In this document: piece after piece, positions 1 through 10,785 of the stretch
Position numbering within the stretch: position 1 is the first letter of the stretch
Layout: every line of letters starts with the position of its first letter
Program-made: the position numbers and the translations under genes
Assembly (NCBI GenBank): GCA_034509735.1
Contig: JACGWO010000001.1
Coordinates: 12,168,854 to 12,232,853 of the forward strand
DNA from: Sesamum alatum
Lineage: Eukaryota; Streptophyta; Magnoliopsida; Lamiales; Pedaliaceae
Direction of reading: 5' to 3'
DNA length: 64,000 nucleotides
The notes under the pieces: generated by a model
Seen by the model: the letters and a program-made list of their open reading frames with translations, nothing else
The model's database searches: none
What the model was told of the DNA's origin: nothing

Positions 1-53
1 ACGCCTGCAAACGCACACACAGTTAAAACCACATGGGGGATTGTCTCGAAAAC

Positions 54-291
54 GACACTTAGATGATTAAATCAATTGTCAAAATAAAGATATCCAAGAT
101 AATATATAATAATAGGTAGCAAAAGTTGTACATGATATCTAGAGGATTGATATTTATAGAAAATGTCTAATTATATAGTTTCACGTGTGCCATTAATATA
201 TATTAAGATAATCTAATAGTCATATATAGTGAGTTCATACATGTTGGGATTTGATGAATTTTCTAGGCCAAGTCGTGAAGACTTTAATTCA
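54..291. repeat. Left copy of a 237-bp flanking direct repeat
   Basis: This stretch matches 29937-30172 at about nine bases in ten, judged by eye. Both copies begin GACACTT and end GACTTTAATTCA. The left copy ends inside the truncated left LTR of the Tat-type element; the right copy begins at the first base after the right LTR. It has no coding potential that I can recognise. A flank duplication of this size is far longer than the 4-6 bp made by LTR-element integrase. Confidence 0.85.
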
Positions 292-696
292 CAACACGCC
301 TATTGGGCCCCAAGGAGCTGGGCTCCCATAGATTGCATGGGCCCCCTAAGGAAAATTAGAAAGGGCCCCCTGGGCCCATCCAATCCAGAAGAAGTACAAC
401 TAGGATATGGGATCCGCGACACGTGGCAGAATCTGGAGGGCCAAGGTGAGACCGTCCATACGAATCAGGTAGAAGTATAAATAGCTCTTTACTCTTAGTT
501 ATTTAGGATTCACGCATTTATTCCTCAAACTACTTTTACCTAAATCCTGTCCTAAACCTGACTTGAGCGTCGGAGTGCTCACGCTGGGCCCCGACCTAGC
601 TAGTTTGCTCTTTGTGCAGACGCGGAGGTTCCCGAACACCTATCGATTGGAGGCAAGGTACGACCCAACTACCTAGACCTACCTCGACCCATATCA
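289..696 (+). repeat. 5' LTR of the Tat-type element, missing its first 14 bp
   Basis: It aligns with the right LTR from base 29526 onward and ends in the same CATATCA. The first 14 bases of the right LTR (TGATGTGGGCCTGG) are absent. At the break, TCA belongs both to the flank repeat and to the LTR. A TATAAATA box (476-483) has a counterpart in the other LTR. Confidence 0.88.
476..483 (+). promoter_or_regulatory. TATA box of the 5' LTR promoter
   Basis: TATAAATA lies near the middle of the LTR, where the pol II start of an LTR element is expected. The same octamer is conserved in the right LTR at 29716-29723 although the two LTRs have diverged elsewhere. Confidence 0.65.
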
Positions 697-699
697 TTT

Positions 700-717
700 T
701 GGCGTCGTCTGTGGGAA
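700..717 (+). other. Primer-binding site of the Tat-type element
   Basis: TGGCGTCGTCTGTGGGAA starts 4 bases after the LTR end. It resembles the TGGCGCCGTCTGTGGGAA-type tRNA complement used by Tat-lineage elements, with a T where CpG would give C. The match is to the family pattern; the tRNA itself was not identified. Confidence 0.7.
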
Positions 718-745
718 CCTCGCTGAGTCTGTTGTTCAAGAATAA

Positions 746-1123
746 ATGGATGGAATTCAACCCGTCCAAGACAACCCGGAGGGACAAGAGCTTCCGACCC
801 AACGATCAGGAAAAAATGTGGCCGGCAATTCGAAAACACCCCCGGGGACCGTATACCATTTAACAGATGAGGAACTACAAGAATTGTTATCAACCACGGT
901 GAGAGACGCACTGCCTCGAGCCAGAACGGGTGGGGAAATGGCAAGTCCAGTCCAACCCCGCCGACTTTTTGATATGACCGATGATGGGCGAACCATCGAT
1001 CGTGGGGCACCGACCATTCCTGTAATGACGGAACCTCCTAGAGCCACATCGAACGCCTCGAGACTTATCACGCGTAAGAACTCACCCTTTGCGGCTAACA
1101 TACTTGCAGAGACAACACCCCCT
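746..1123 (+). pseudogene. gag, N-terminal part (Tat-type), cut by the copia insertion
   Basis: An open frame of about 126 codons starts with ATG 50 bp after the LTR end. It reads through an acidic, low-complexity N-terminus to the conserved Tat gag segment SPFAANILAE. The frame is then broken at 1124 by the copia element. It resumes exactly in frame at 9718 (GFKVPDLLKYDG) once the element and one copy of its CCCCT target duplication are ignored. Gag forms the virus-like particle of the element. No CCHC finger is in this part. Confidence 0.8.
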
Positions 1124-3099
1124 TGAAAGAATCGGATACGGCCCGGGAACGCAACGGAAGCGTAAAAAACGTGAATTTAAAGCATAATATAAAATGGGTT
1201 CAAAAGGGTTTTCCCTTTGAAGTTCTCGAGCGTTAGGTGTATGTCAAGAGCATGAATAAAAGAGTAGAAGATGCTGGACATGTCCACTTGAGAGCTCAAC
1301 GTAGAACTCCTGTAATTTGTCCACACCACACTATGGAAGAGTTCTCTAAACTATTGCTAGATAGTAGTAGAGAAGAAGAAGAAGAAGAAGAAGAAGAAGA
1401 AGAAGAAGAAACAAACAACTCCAAATGAACACTATTGATTAGTGTTTTTGGAATGTTTTAGTTCAAACCTTTCCAAAAGGTATGAACACAAAAAGGAGAA
1501 AATTTGCAGAGATTTTGGAGAGTTTTTTGATGAAAAAATTCGTGCAAGACCTTGTCCTTACAAGTTATGTGAATAGTTTTGTGTATGTAGAGTTGTTGAA
1601 TTCAAAATTCAACTTATCTTGTCAACTTCCAAAGTAACCTACATACACACACCATTATCTACATAACCATGCACCATTATAGCAAATAAAACCACCCACC
1701 AAACCATATAAAGGTTGGTCACATGTGCCTCACATGTGGAAGATTTCAATTCTTCCTTTACTTGCTATAAATTGAATTTTTTCATGGACTAGGACTACTA
1801 GTCTTGGACTTTTATTTAATCTAATTAAATTATGTCCAAACAAAGTCCATTGGACATTAATTAATCCAATTAACCTCAATCTAATTTAATCCCATAAGTT
1901 TATTTAATTCAATTAAATAAACATAAGTCCGAACTCTAATTAATTGATCCAATCAATTAATTAATCCAAACCCGATAATGAATCCAATTAACTTAAAGGT
2001 TCTAAGTCCAAAAATTAACTAATCCAATTAATTAATTCTTGAACCATCCATCAAATGGATTTCCCAATAAATGATCCAATCATTTATTTTTCTCCTTGAA
2101 TTAATTTAATCCAATTAAATTAATTCGCTTCTTCTAGAATTAATTCCAAATTAATTCTACCAATTCCATAATGATTTGTGTGTGACTCTTTAGGTTCACC
2201 CTCAGCTAGACTTGGGCTTGTGTCCAACACAATTGGTCAATTAAATCCAATTTAATCAACTATTTCTCAATTAACCATTAATCGAAAAACGTCCGTCATC
2301 ATGGGTGGCCGTCTAGCAACGGTCCATGGCACTAGAGACTAGGTGAATGTTGGCGTGAACATTTAGGCCCCAAGTACAAATACGAGTACGGTCCTTCCAT
2401 TATCCGTCTCTCGATCTAAGTCTAGGGCATGGAATTGGGCGTCGGTTCCCATCTGGACTAGACAACTATGCTCAATAACTCGAGACATGTCTGCTCTATT
2501 GATCGACGTAGGAAACCATTCCCTACTCGACCAATCACTGTGGCCACAGACTTAAAGAGTTTAAACCATCTCAGAATGCATAGGAGACTCGACTGTCATA
2601 TACTGATAGGTGACGGATCCTATCTTGGAATCCACCGTCCTCAATACATATTCCGACTGCACTGGATAAAGCTTATGATGAACGTATCCCAGATACAGAA
2701 ATATCTTGCCAGACCCTAGATACAACCTTCATATGCATGTGACTGCCATGATTCCTCAAGTCCGAGGACTAATCTCGTACTATCGGAGTCGGGAATTCCA
2801 GTCATACCGACCAAGCCTCCAAGGCTTCCATATGACGATTCCCACGAGTCAGTTCAGTCAGCTAACACCTTTGTCAACTAACCCACTAATATTGCATAGA
2901 CGTCCAACGTCTGTCGCCGATGAAACACGGCACTCATCCAATGAATGCAATCCTTAGTGCAAGTCTCTGTAGGACCCTCGATGCCCTGTCTCGAGGTCCT
3001 CGACTTTGAACATTCCAGACCAATCCCCAGAAGTTGGTTTCATAGCTGCCAGCCAATGCGCAGCTCAACTACATGGGTTATCTAATTGGTCTAGTGGGC
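1124..3099 (-). repeat. Left LTR-like block of the copia element
   Basis: Bases 1788-3099 align closely with 8243-9553. The block contains runs of AATTAATCCAATT-type sequence and a GC-richer part with ATGACGATT and GCGAGTCAGTT-like words shared with the shorter LTR blocks near 4900 and 7850. In the - direction it supplies the 3' end of the element (TCTTTCA at 1124). No promoter elements were assigned. Confidence 0.7.
1372..1410. repeat. (GAA)13 microsatellite
   Basis: Thirteen uninterrupted GAA units lie inside the left LTR-like block. The corresponding part of the right block is missing, so the copies cannot be compared. Confidence 0.97.
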
Positions 3100-4420
3100 T
3101 TGGAGTCCACAAACGCAATTCTCCAAGCCCTGCTTTTACGATTCACATGGGAAAGGCTTTGTGGAAGGTATCCAATACCATTCTCATCCAATGAGATCCC
3201 CAAGATATGTTGCCTCGCTTCTTCACATGATCCTAAGGACTCCAAGCGAATCATGTTACCCAGCGTTAGGCCCGACCCATCAACCAAATCATATCTCAAC
3301 TGTCGCCCCCCACGACTCGTGAGACAGGGAAACAGGAACATATTCCTTTGTTCATAACAATAGCACAACTTTCTTCCATTCCAAACGTGCCACGACTCGT
3401 GAGACCATGAATGGGTTAAAGTAGCTTCCTTACTACATTGTTAGATGGAAGGCTTGGAATAATCAAACCATTTGATTTAATTTCATTTTGGGCATAATAT
3501 TTACTTGGACCATCCAAGTGAGAGTTATAGTGTTTATTAAGACCGAGACCTCATCTTTATTAGTGTTTTTCATGCTCAAGTTTGAAACATTCAATGTAAA
3601 TAGATGCATTCCAAACACATCATACATCAAAGCATTAAAACATAAACACATGCAAAATAAGCCTAGCACGCCCCTGTTAGGATGATCACAAGCCCAATCC
3701 TAAGTGATCCACTGAGCCCGCAGTAGATCAATGGTCAAACTAGGGTAGGCCTACACTATTACAATTTTTACATCCCATTATCATTCTAATGGGGCCTTGT
3801 AAAATTCTCCTTTGTTCTTCTTGACTTTCCACCGTGCGCTCCATCCACCGGACCTTCATCTCCTTGGAAGCTTACGTTAATAAAATAAAGCCTCACAACC
3901 TAATCTACTCTCATTACAACTTAAAAGAAACCCCAATCATAAGTCGGGGAGGGGGGGTACATTAAAAGAGAGGAAGAAAGCCTTATTATTACAAGCTAAA
4001 AACGATAGGGAAGGAAATAAAAACAAAGAGGCACGCAGGCCTCACCCAACAATAAATTAAAACCATACATAGGCCAATGGGCTAGTGATCATCCTTATTG
4101 TTTATCAAATAAACAACAACAAAACACATTTATATCAAATATAAACATGCCAAGCATATAAATACATCCCATGCATTTATAAATAGATATCCAATATCTA
4201 AAATAATAAACATAAAAAAATACAGAAAATATCATATTAATAATGCAATTAAAAATATGGATATCAACAATACATCCAATGTACAAACAAGTTTTTTTTT
4301 TTTTTTTTTTTGTTTGGAAACCATTTTCAAAATAATCTAAGGCATAAAAAATATTTTTAGAAAAATCAAATTTAACTAAATTTATAATATGCCAAAATTA
4401 ATAATTTCAGAAAATTAGTA
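3100..4420. other. Non-coding interior of the copia chimera
   Basis: No open frame of substance is present. The stretch includes a twice-used motif CCACGACTCGTGAGAC (near 3310 and 3390), short AT-rich stretches and a run of about 22 T at 4290-4312. It may be the rest of a long LTR, because it continues the left block without a visible boundary, but it has no second copy in the window to prove this. Confidence 0.5.
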
Positions 4421-4866
4421 GAAAGAGGTAACGTAGTAGAACTCATTATGGAACAAACCATGTCCAACAAAGTTCGGTTCCTCCTTTCAGCCACGCCATT
4501 AAGTTGTGGCGTTGAAGGAGGAGTCCACTGAGAGAGAATAGCATTCTCTTTTAAGTAATTCAAGAATTTACCACTTAAGTATTCACCTCCACGATCAGAT
4601 CGTATGGTCTTAATTTTTCGTCCAGTTTGATTTTCTACTTCAAGTTTGAATTCTTTGAACATTTCAAATGCTTCAGACTTGTACTTCATTAAGTACACAT
4701 AACTGAACCGTGAGTGATCATCGGTAAAGGTTATGAAGTAAGAAAATCCTCCTCTAGCTGGAATACTTAAAGGTCCACAAACATCTGTGTGGATTATGCC
4801 GATCATGCCATATAGGATACTACTTCTATGATCCCTAGGAGTTATAGTCATACCGATCATGTCATA
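4421..4866 (-). pseudogene. copia integrase fragment, second copy
   Basis: The - strand codes for IIHTDVCGPLSIPARGGFSY and, further on, SDRGGEYLSGKF, the Asp-containing part of the integrase core, followed by QLNGVAERRNRT with the catalytic Glu region. Homology to the longer copy ends abruptly at 4421 (GAAAGAGGTAAC). It then runs into unrelated AT-rich sequence, so the rest of integrase is missing. The fragment carries its own substitutions relative to the copy at 7369. Confidence 0.85.
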
Positions 4867-5295
4867 TAGGGCTTCCATATGACAACTCCTGCGAGTCAAT
4901 TCAGTGAACTTGATAACTCTTTATCAAGCATCCACTAAAGTGCGCAGACATCATACGTCTCTGTCTATGAAACTCGACATTCATCATATGAACGCATCAC
5001 TTAGTGCAAGTCTTTAAGGAATGGTCAATGCCCTATCTCGACCGATTTATCGACTTGGAATATTTTAGATCAAACCATAGAGGTTGGTTTCATGGTCGCC
5101 GTCATATGCGTGAGCCAACCCCGTAGCATAATTGATCTAAGGGCTTCAACCAAATGCTCATATAAATATAATGTTAAAAGCATATGATGAAGATGGCCAA
5201 AGAACATTTCTTAAATTAACATATTATTGAAAAAGATCGTATAGAATAGTTTACAAAGAGCCAATAAATTGGCTTGACGGTCACCTATTCTAATA
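4421..5295 (-). repeat. 875-bp duplicated block, copy 1 (LTR start fused to integrase)
   Basis: It is the same length as, and nearly identical to, 7369-8243. Read on the - strand, it starts at TATTAGAATAGGTGACC (LTR start), runs about 430 bp through LTR-like sequence and passes straight into integrase code. The purine tract at 5296-5306 sits directly before it, as expected for a 3' LTR start. Confidence 0.85.
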
Positions 5296-5306
5296 ATCTC
5301 CCACTT
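5296..5306 (-). other. Polypurine tract of the copia element
   Basis: On the - strand the sequence is AAGTGGGAGAT directly followed by the LTR start TATTAGAATAGG. AAGTGGGAGA just before an LTR is the usual plus-strand primer of plant copia elements of the Tnt1 kind. Confidence 0.8.
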
Positions 5307-5499
5307 GACCTAAAGCCAATTTTCATGTTCTTTAATCCCATCTTCTCAAGATGTTGAGAATGAGCAATTTGTGATATCGAATTTGTAAGCGGGTCTGCTA
5401 TGTTCTCCGTTGATGCAACGCGATCCTCTCGCACGTCACCTCTTCCTACATCTCTCTAATTAGATGGTAGCGTCTAATTATGTGTTTGGCTTTCTGATG

Positions 5500-7847
5500 A
5501 GGTCTTGGCTCCTTTGCTTGCGCATAGCCCCGTTATTATCACAAAGTACAACTACAGGTTTGGCAATGCTAGGCACCACACCCAACTCTTGGATGTAGTT
5601 TTTCATCTAAACAGCCTCCTTTGCAGCTTCAGAAGCTGCAATGTACTCTGCTTCTATCGTGGAATCTGTTGTCGTGTCTTGCTTTGAACTTTTCCAACTG
5701 ACAGCTTCTCCATTCAATCGAAATACATAACCAGATTGAGACTTAGCGTCATCTACATCTGATTGGAAGCTAGCATCAGTATACCCTTCCAATATCAATT
5801 CTCCATCACCGTACACCAAAAATAAATCCCTAGTTCTTCTCAAGTACTTAAGGATATTTTTGACAGCAGTCCAGTGATCGTGGCTGGCACATGCCTGATA
5901 ATGACTCGTAACACTTAGAGCGTAAGCTATATCAGGCCTCGTACATTGAACAACATATTGTATGCTGCCAACGACAGAAGTATAGGGAATTTCTGACATT
6001 TTCTTAACTTCCTCATCAGTCTTGGGAGACTGAGTCTTGGAGAGTTTAATTCCATGCCTCATGGGAAGAAAACCCCTTTTTGATTCATCCATTTTGAACC
6101 TTTTCAAGACTTTATCAATGTACAAGACTTGGGTCATTCCTAACATTCTTTTAGATCTATCTCTGTGGATCTTTATCCCGAGAATATAAGAAGCTTCACC
6201 CAAGTCCTTCATGGAGAATTGAGTAGATAACCATGCTTTAATGTCACCTAACATTTTAACATCATTCCCGATGAATAAAATATCATCCACATAAAGCACG
6301 AGGAACACAATAGAGCTCCCACTAACCTTTTTATATACACAGGGATCATATTCGTTCTTGATGAAGTCATAACATTTTATAACCTCATCAAAACAAATGT
6401 TCCAACTTTGGGATGCCTGTTTAAGCCCATAAATGGACCTCTGGAGTTTACAAACTTTTTGCTCTTCTCCTTTAGATGTAAAACCTTATGGCTGATCCAT
6501 ATAGATTTCTTCCTCAATAAATCCATTAAGGAATGTAGTTTTCACATCCATTTGCCATATCTCATAGTCATAATATGCAGATATGGAAACTAAGATACTT
6601 ATGGACTTGGCCATAGCGACGGGCGAATAGGTCTCCTCAAAGTCCACACCAGGCCTTTGAGTGTAGCTTTTCGCTACCAATTGGGCCTTAAAGGTCAATA
6701 CCTCTCCATCGGCTCCAAGCTTTCGCTTGTAGACCCATTTGCACCCAACGGACCTAACTCCCTTAGGTGGGTCCACCAAGGTCCATACCTTGTTGGAGTT
6801 CATGGAGTCCATTTCGGATCTCATGGCCTCAAGCCATCTACCCGAATCGATGTCAGACATCGCCTCTTCGAACGTCTTTGGATCATTATCCAATTGACCA
6901 GTCAAGGCTAGCATACCATATCTCTCAGGCTGTTTAGAGACTCTACCCAACTTTCTCAGAGGATGTGTAAAATCAAAAGATTCATTGTGAGGCAGCTTGG
7001 GTGTCATTTCTACCATAGGCGATGCATCACTCGACTCTTCGAGTTGCACCTCTTTGTTTTGAGTATCCGAAGGAAAACCCTTTTCCAAGAACACTGCATT
7101 TCTCGAAACAAACACGTTTTATTCCGAGGGATCATAGAAGTAGTATCCTACAGTTTCTTTCGGATATCCAACAAATCTACATAAGATGGATCTCATATCC
7201 AGCTTATCTCCCACTAGTCTTTTTGACATATGCGGGACACTCCATATTTTCAAATACTTATAAGAGGGTGGTTTGCCATGCCATATTTCGTATGGTGTTT
7301 TGGGTACAGCCTTAGATGGCACCATGTTTAATAACTTGGCCGCCATTTCTAACGCATAGCCCCAGAAAGAAAGAGGTAACGTAGTAGAACTCATCATGGA
7401 ACGAACCATGTCCAACAAAGTTCGGCTCCTCCTTTCAGCCACGCCATTAAGTTGTGGCGTTGCAGGAGGAGTCCACTGAGAGAGAATATCATTCTCTTTT
7501 AAGTAATTCAAGAATTCACCACTTAAGTATTCACCTCCACGATCAGATCGTATGGTCTTAATTTTTTGTCCAGTTTGATTTTCTACTTCAAGTTTGAATT
7601 CTTTGAACATTTCAAATGCTTCAGACTTGTACTTCATTAAGTACACATAACCGAACCGTGAGTGATCATCGATAAAGGTTATGAAGTAAGAAAATCCTCC
7701 TCTAGCTGGAATACTTAAAGGTCCACAAACATCTGTGTGGATTATGTCGATCATGCCATATAGGATACTACTTCTATGATCCCTAGGAGTTATAGTCATA
7801 CCGATCATGCCATATAGGGCTTCCATATGACAACTCCTGCGAGTCAA
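5500..7847 (-). pseudogene. copia pol: integrase, RT and RNase H, broken
   Basis: In - strand order the region holds the integrase core (DDHSRFGYVYL, SDRGGEYL, GVAERRSRTLLDM), the integrase C-terminal motif VGYPKETVGYYFYDP, RT (KARLVA-like KAQLVAKSYTQ, QMDVKTTFLNG, LYVDDILFIG) and RNase H (YTDASFQSDVDD, SKQDTTTDSTIEAEY). RT and RNase H would copy RNA into DNA, and integrase would insert it. Stops interrupt at about 7119 (CAA-like codon to TAA), 6486 and 5607 (TGG-like codon to TAG). Gag and protease are absent: the frame begins at the LTR/integrase fusion. The lineage within copia is not resolved. Confidence 0.88.
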
Positions 7848-8243
7848 TTCAGTGAACTTGATAACTCTTTATCAAGCACCCACTAAAGTGCGCAGACGTC
7901 ATACGTCTCTGTCTATGAAACTCGACATTCATCATATGAACACATCACTTAGTGCAAGTCTTCAAGGAATGGTCAATGCCCTATCTCGACCGATTCATCG
8001 ACTTGGAATATTTTAGATCAAACCATAGAGGTTGGTTTCATGGTCGTCATCATATGCTTGAGCCAACCCCGTAGCATAATTGATCTAAGGGCTTCAACCA
8101 AATGCTCATATAAATATAATGTTAAAAGCATATGATGAAGATGGCCTAAGAACATTTCTTAAATTAACATATTATTGAAAAAGATCGTATAGAATAGTTT
8201 ACAAAGAGCCAATAAATTGGCTTGATGGTCACCTATTCTAACA
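7369..8243 (-). repeat. 875-bp duplicated block, copy 2 (LTR start fused to integrase)
   Basis: This is the partner of 4421-5295. In the - direction it starts TGTTAGAATAGGTGACC at 8243, the same terminal words as the element end at 9712, and passes into integrase at about 7815. Unlike copy 1 it continues into complete downstream pol. Base 8244 starts the CTAGGACTACTAG block of the other LTR type. Confidence 0.85.
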
Positions 8244-9712
8244 CTAGGACTACTAGTCTTGGACTTTTATTTAATCTAATTAAATTATGTCCAAACAAAG
8301 TCCATTGGGCATTAATTAATCCAATTAACTCAATCCAATTGAAGCCCATAAGTTTATTTAATCCAATTAAATAAACATAAGTCCAAACTCTAATTAATTA
8401 ATCCAATCAATTAATTAATCCAAACCCGATAAATGAATCCAATTAATTTAAAGGTTCTAAGTCCAAAAATTAACTAATCCAATTAATTAATTCTTGAACC
8501 ATCCATCAAATGGATTTCTCAATAAATGATCCAATCATTTATTTTTCTCCTTGAACTAATTTAATCCAATTAAATTAATTCGCTTCTTCTAGAATTATTT
8601 CCAAATTAATTCTACCAATTTCATAATAATTTGTGTGTGACTCTTTATGTTCACCCTCAGCTAGACTTGGGCTTGTGTCCAACATAATTGATCAATTAAA
8701 TCCAATTTAATCAACTATTTCCCAATTAACCATTAATCGGAAAACGCCCATCACCATGGGTGGCCGTCTAGTAACGGTCCATGGCACTAGAGACTAAGTG
8801 AATGTTGGCGTGAACATTTAGGCCCACGAGTACAAATACGAGTACGGTCCTTCCATCATCCGTCTCTCGGTCTAAGTCTAGGGCATGAAATTGGGCGTCG
8901 GTTCCCATCCTGGACTAGACAACTATGCTCAATAACTTGAGACATGTCTGCTCTATTGATCGACGTAGGAAACCATTCCCTACTCGATCAATTGTTGTGG
9001 CCACAGATTTAAAGAGTTTAAACCGTCTCAGAGTGCATAGGAGACTCGACTGTCATATACTGACAGGTGACGGATCCTATCTTGGCATCTACCGTCCTCA
9101 ATACATATTCCGACTGCACTGAATAAATCTTATGATGAACGTATCCCAGATACAGACATATCTTGCCAGACCCTAGATACAACCTTTATATGCATGTGAC
9201 TGCCATGACTCCTCAAGTCCGAGGACTAATCTCGTACTATCAGAGCTGGGAATTCCAGTCGTACCGACCAAGCCTCCAAGGCTTCCATATGACGATTACC
9301 GCAAGTCAGTTCAGTCAGCTAACACCCTTGTCAACTAACCCACTAATATTGCATAGACGTCCAACGTATCTCGCCAATGAAACGACACTCATCCAATGAA
9401 TGGAATCCTTAGTGCAAGTCTCTGTAGGACCCTCGATGCCCTGTCTCGAGGTCCTCGACTTAGAACATTCCAGACCAACCCTCAGAAGTTGGTTACATAG
9501 CTGTCATCCAATGCGCAGCTCAACTACATGGGTTATCTAATTGGTCTGTGGGCATTTGTTGTGACGTTAAAACGTCGTTTAACGTAATCAGTAAGCACAA
9601 CAAACACATAGTGCCACAGATGAATACTTACTATATTCATCAAGTAAATAAAAATTGCTAAATAGTACCCAAACCGCCAATCCAATTGGCTTTCTGGTCA
9701 CCTATTCTAACA
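8244..9712 (-). repeat. Right LTR-like block of the copia element
   Basis: It aligns with 1788-3099 from 8243 to 9553 and then ends in a private 160-bp tail that finishes CACCTATTCTAACA. Compared with the left block it lacks the equivalent of 1124-1787, where the second copia block has been joined instead. Confidence 0.75.
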
Positions 9713-9717
9713 CCCCT

Positions 9718-10620
9718 GGGTTCAAAGTTCCGGACCTGTTGAAATATGACGGAAACGGGGACCCGCAAGAACATGTCACTTCCTTTGAGCATGTGATGCA
9801 GCTGTATGGGCTAACAGATGCAATGAATGCCTGAATCTTTGTCACTACCCTGCAAGGTCGAGCTCAAGAGTAGTTCACGTCTCTCCCAGATACGTTGATT
9901 ACCACCTTTGATTTACTGGAGGGTAAGTTTCTCTATCAATTTGCCAGCAAGAGAAGGTTGAAGAGGCCCGCTACATATCTGTTCACGATTCGACAAATGG
10001 CCGGGGAGACGTTAAGAGGCTTTATGGCCAGGTTCAATAATGAGATGTTGGATGTTCATGACCTGAGGATCAAAGTGGTTACTAGAATTCTAACCCACAG
10101 TGTAGAGAAAAGGCCATTCGCCTCAGCCTTAGCACGAAATCCCCCGAAAACCATGGAGGAGTTGAGTGAGATAACTGAGCAATACATTAGAGAAGAAGAA
10201 ATGTTAGCAATGAAGGAGGATTGGGCGGAGTTACAGAAGTTACATCGTGAAAGGGGGAGGCCCCAACATCGGGAGAACCCTTCGCCAGGAGCTTACCAGG
10301 GTCGTAAACATCACCTGTTGGGGGAATAGCACACATACACCCCACTTAACGCACCCAGAGATAGAGCATTGATGGCAGTAAAGCGAGCTAAATTTGTTAG
10401 ATGGCCTGCGTCTATGAAAAGAGGACAAACTCGAAAGACTATGCCCAAATATTTTCATTTTCACAAAGGCGTAGGTCATGACACGGAAAAGTGCTTTTAG
10501 CTGAAGGATGAGATAGAACAGCTCATCAGACAAGGGTGTTTGAAACATTTTGTGGGAAATAGAGAAGGAGTCAGGAACCATGATGGTAGAAATCGTCCAT
10601 CTGGAGGCGAGGTTCGACAG
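9718..10620 (+). pseudogene. gag, C-terminal part (Tat-type)
   Basis: It continues the frame left at 1123. It encodes the Ty3 gag core (DPQEHVTSFEHVMQLYG, then FRG-like LRGFMARFNNEML) and a Tat-style C-terminus, FHKGVGHDTEKC, which is a degenerate Cys/His knuckle. Stops occur where family members have Trp (TGG to TGA near 9832, TGG to TAG near 9872) and Gln (CAG to TAG near 10498), all transitions. The protein would package element RNA if intact. Confidence 0.82.
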
Positions 10621-10785
10621 CAAAACTGATCCCGAAACCCAGAAAGGACAAGGGGAGAAGGCCTCGGAGGGCAAAAGGAAGGAGGGCCAGGCCCAAGAAA
10701 AGGTTTCATAAACACAATAGCCGGAGGGCCGACATGCGGAGATTCTCACAATGCCCGGAAAAAGTACGCCCTATACCGTATACCT

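Larger units (their letters stand above)
1124..9712 (-). mobile_element. Nested Ty1/copia element, rearranged and inactive
   Basis: The insertion is bounded by CCCCT direct repeats (1119-1123 and 9713-9717) and has TG/CA ends (TGAAAG at 1124, TTCTAACA at 9712). Coding sequence runs on the - strand in copia order: integrase, then RT, then RNase H. The interior is not a simple LTR-gag-pol-LTR. LTR-like blocks related to one another occur at 1124-3099, 4860-5295, 7800-8243 and 8244-9712, gag and protease are missing, and an 875-bp segment is present twice. It is best read as a chimera of two related copia subfamilies. Confidence 0.85.
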
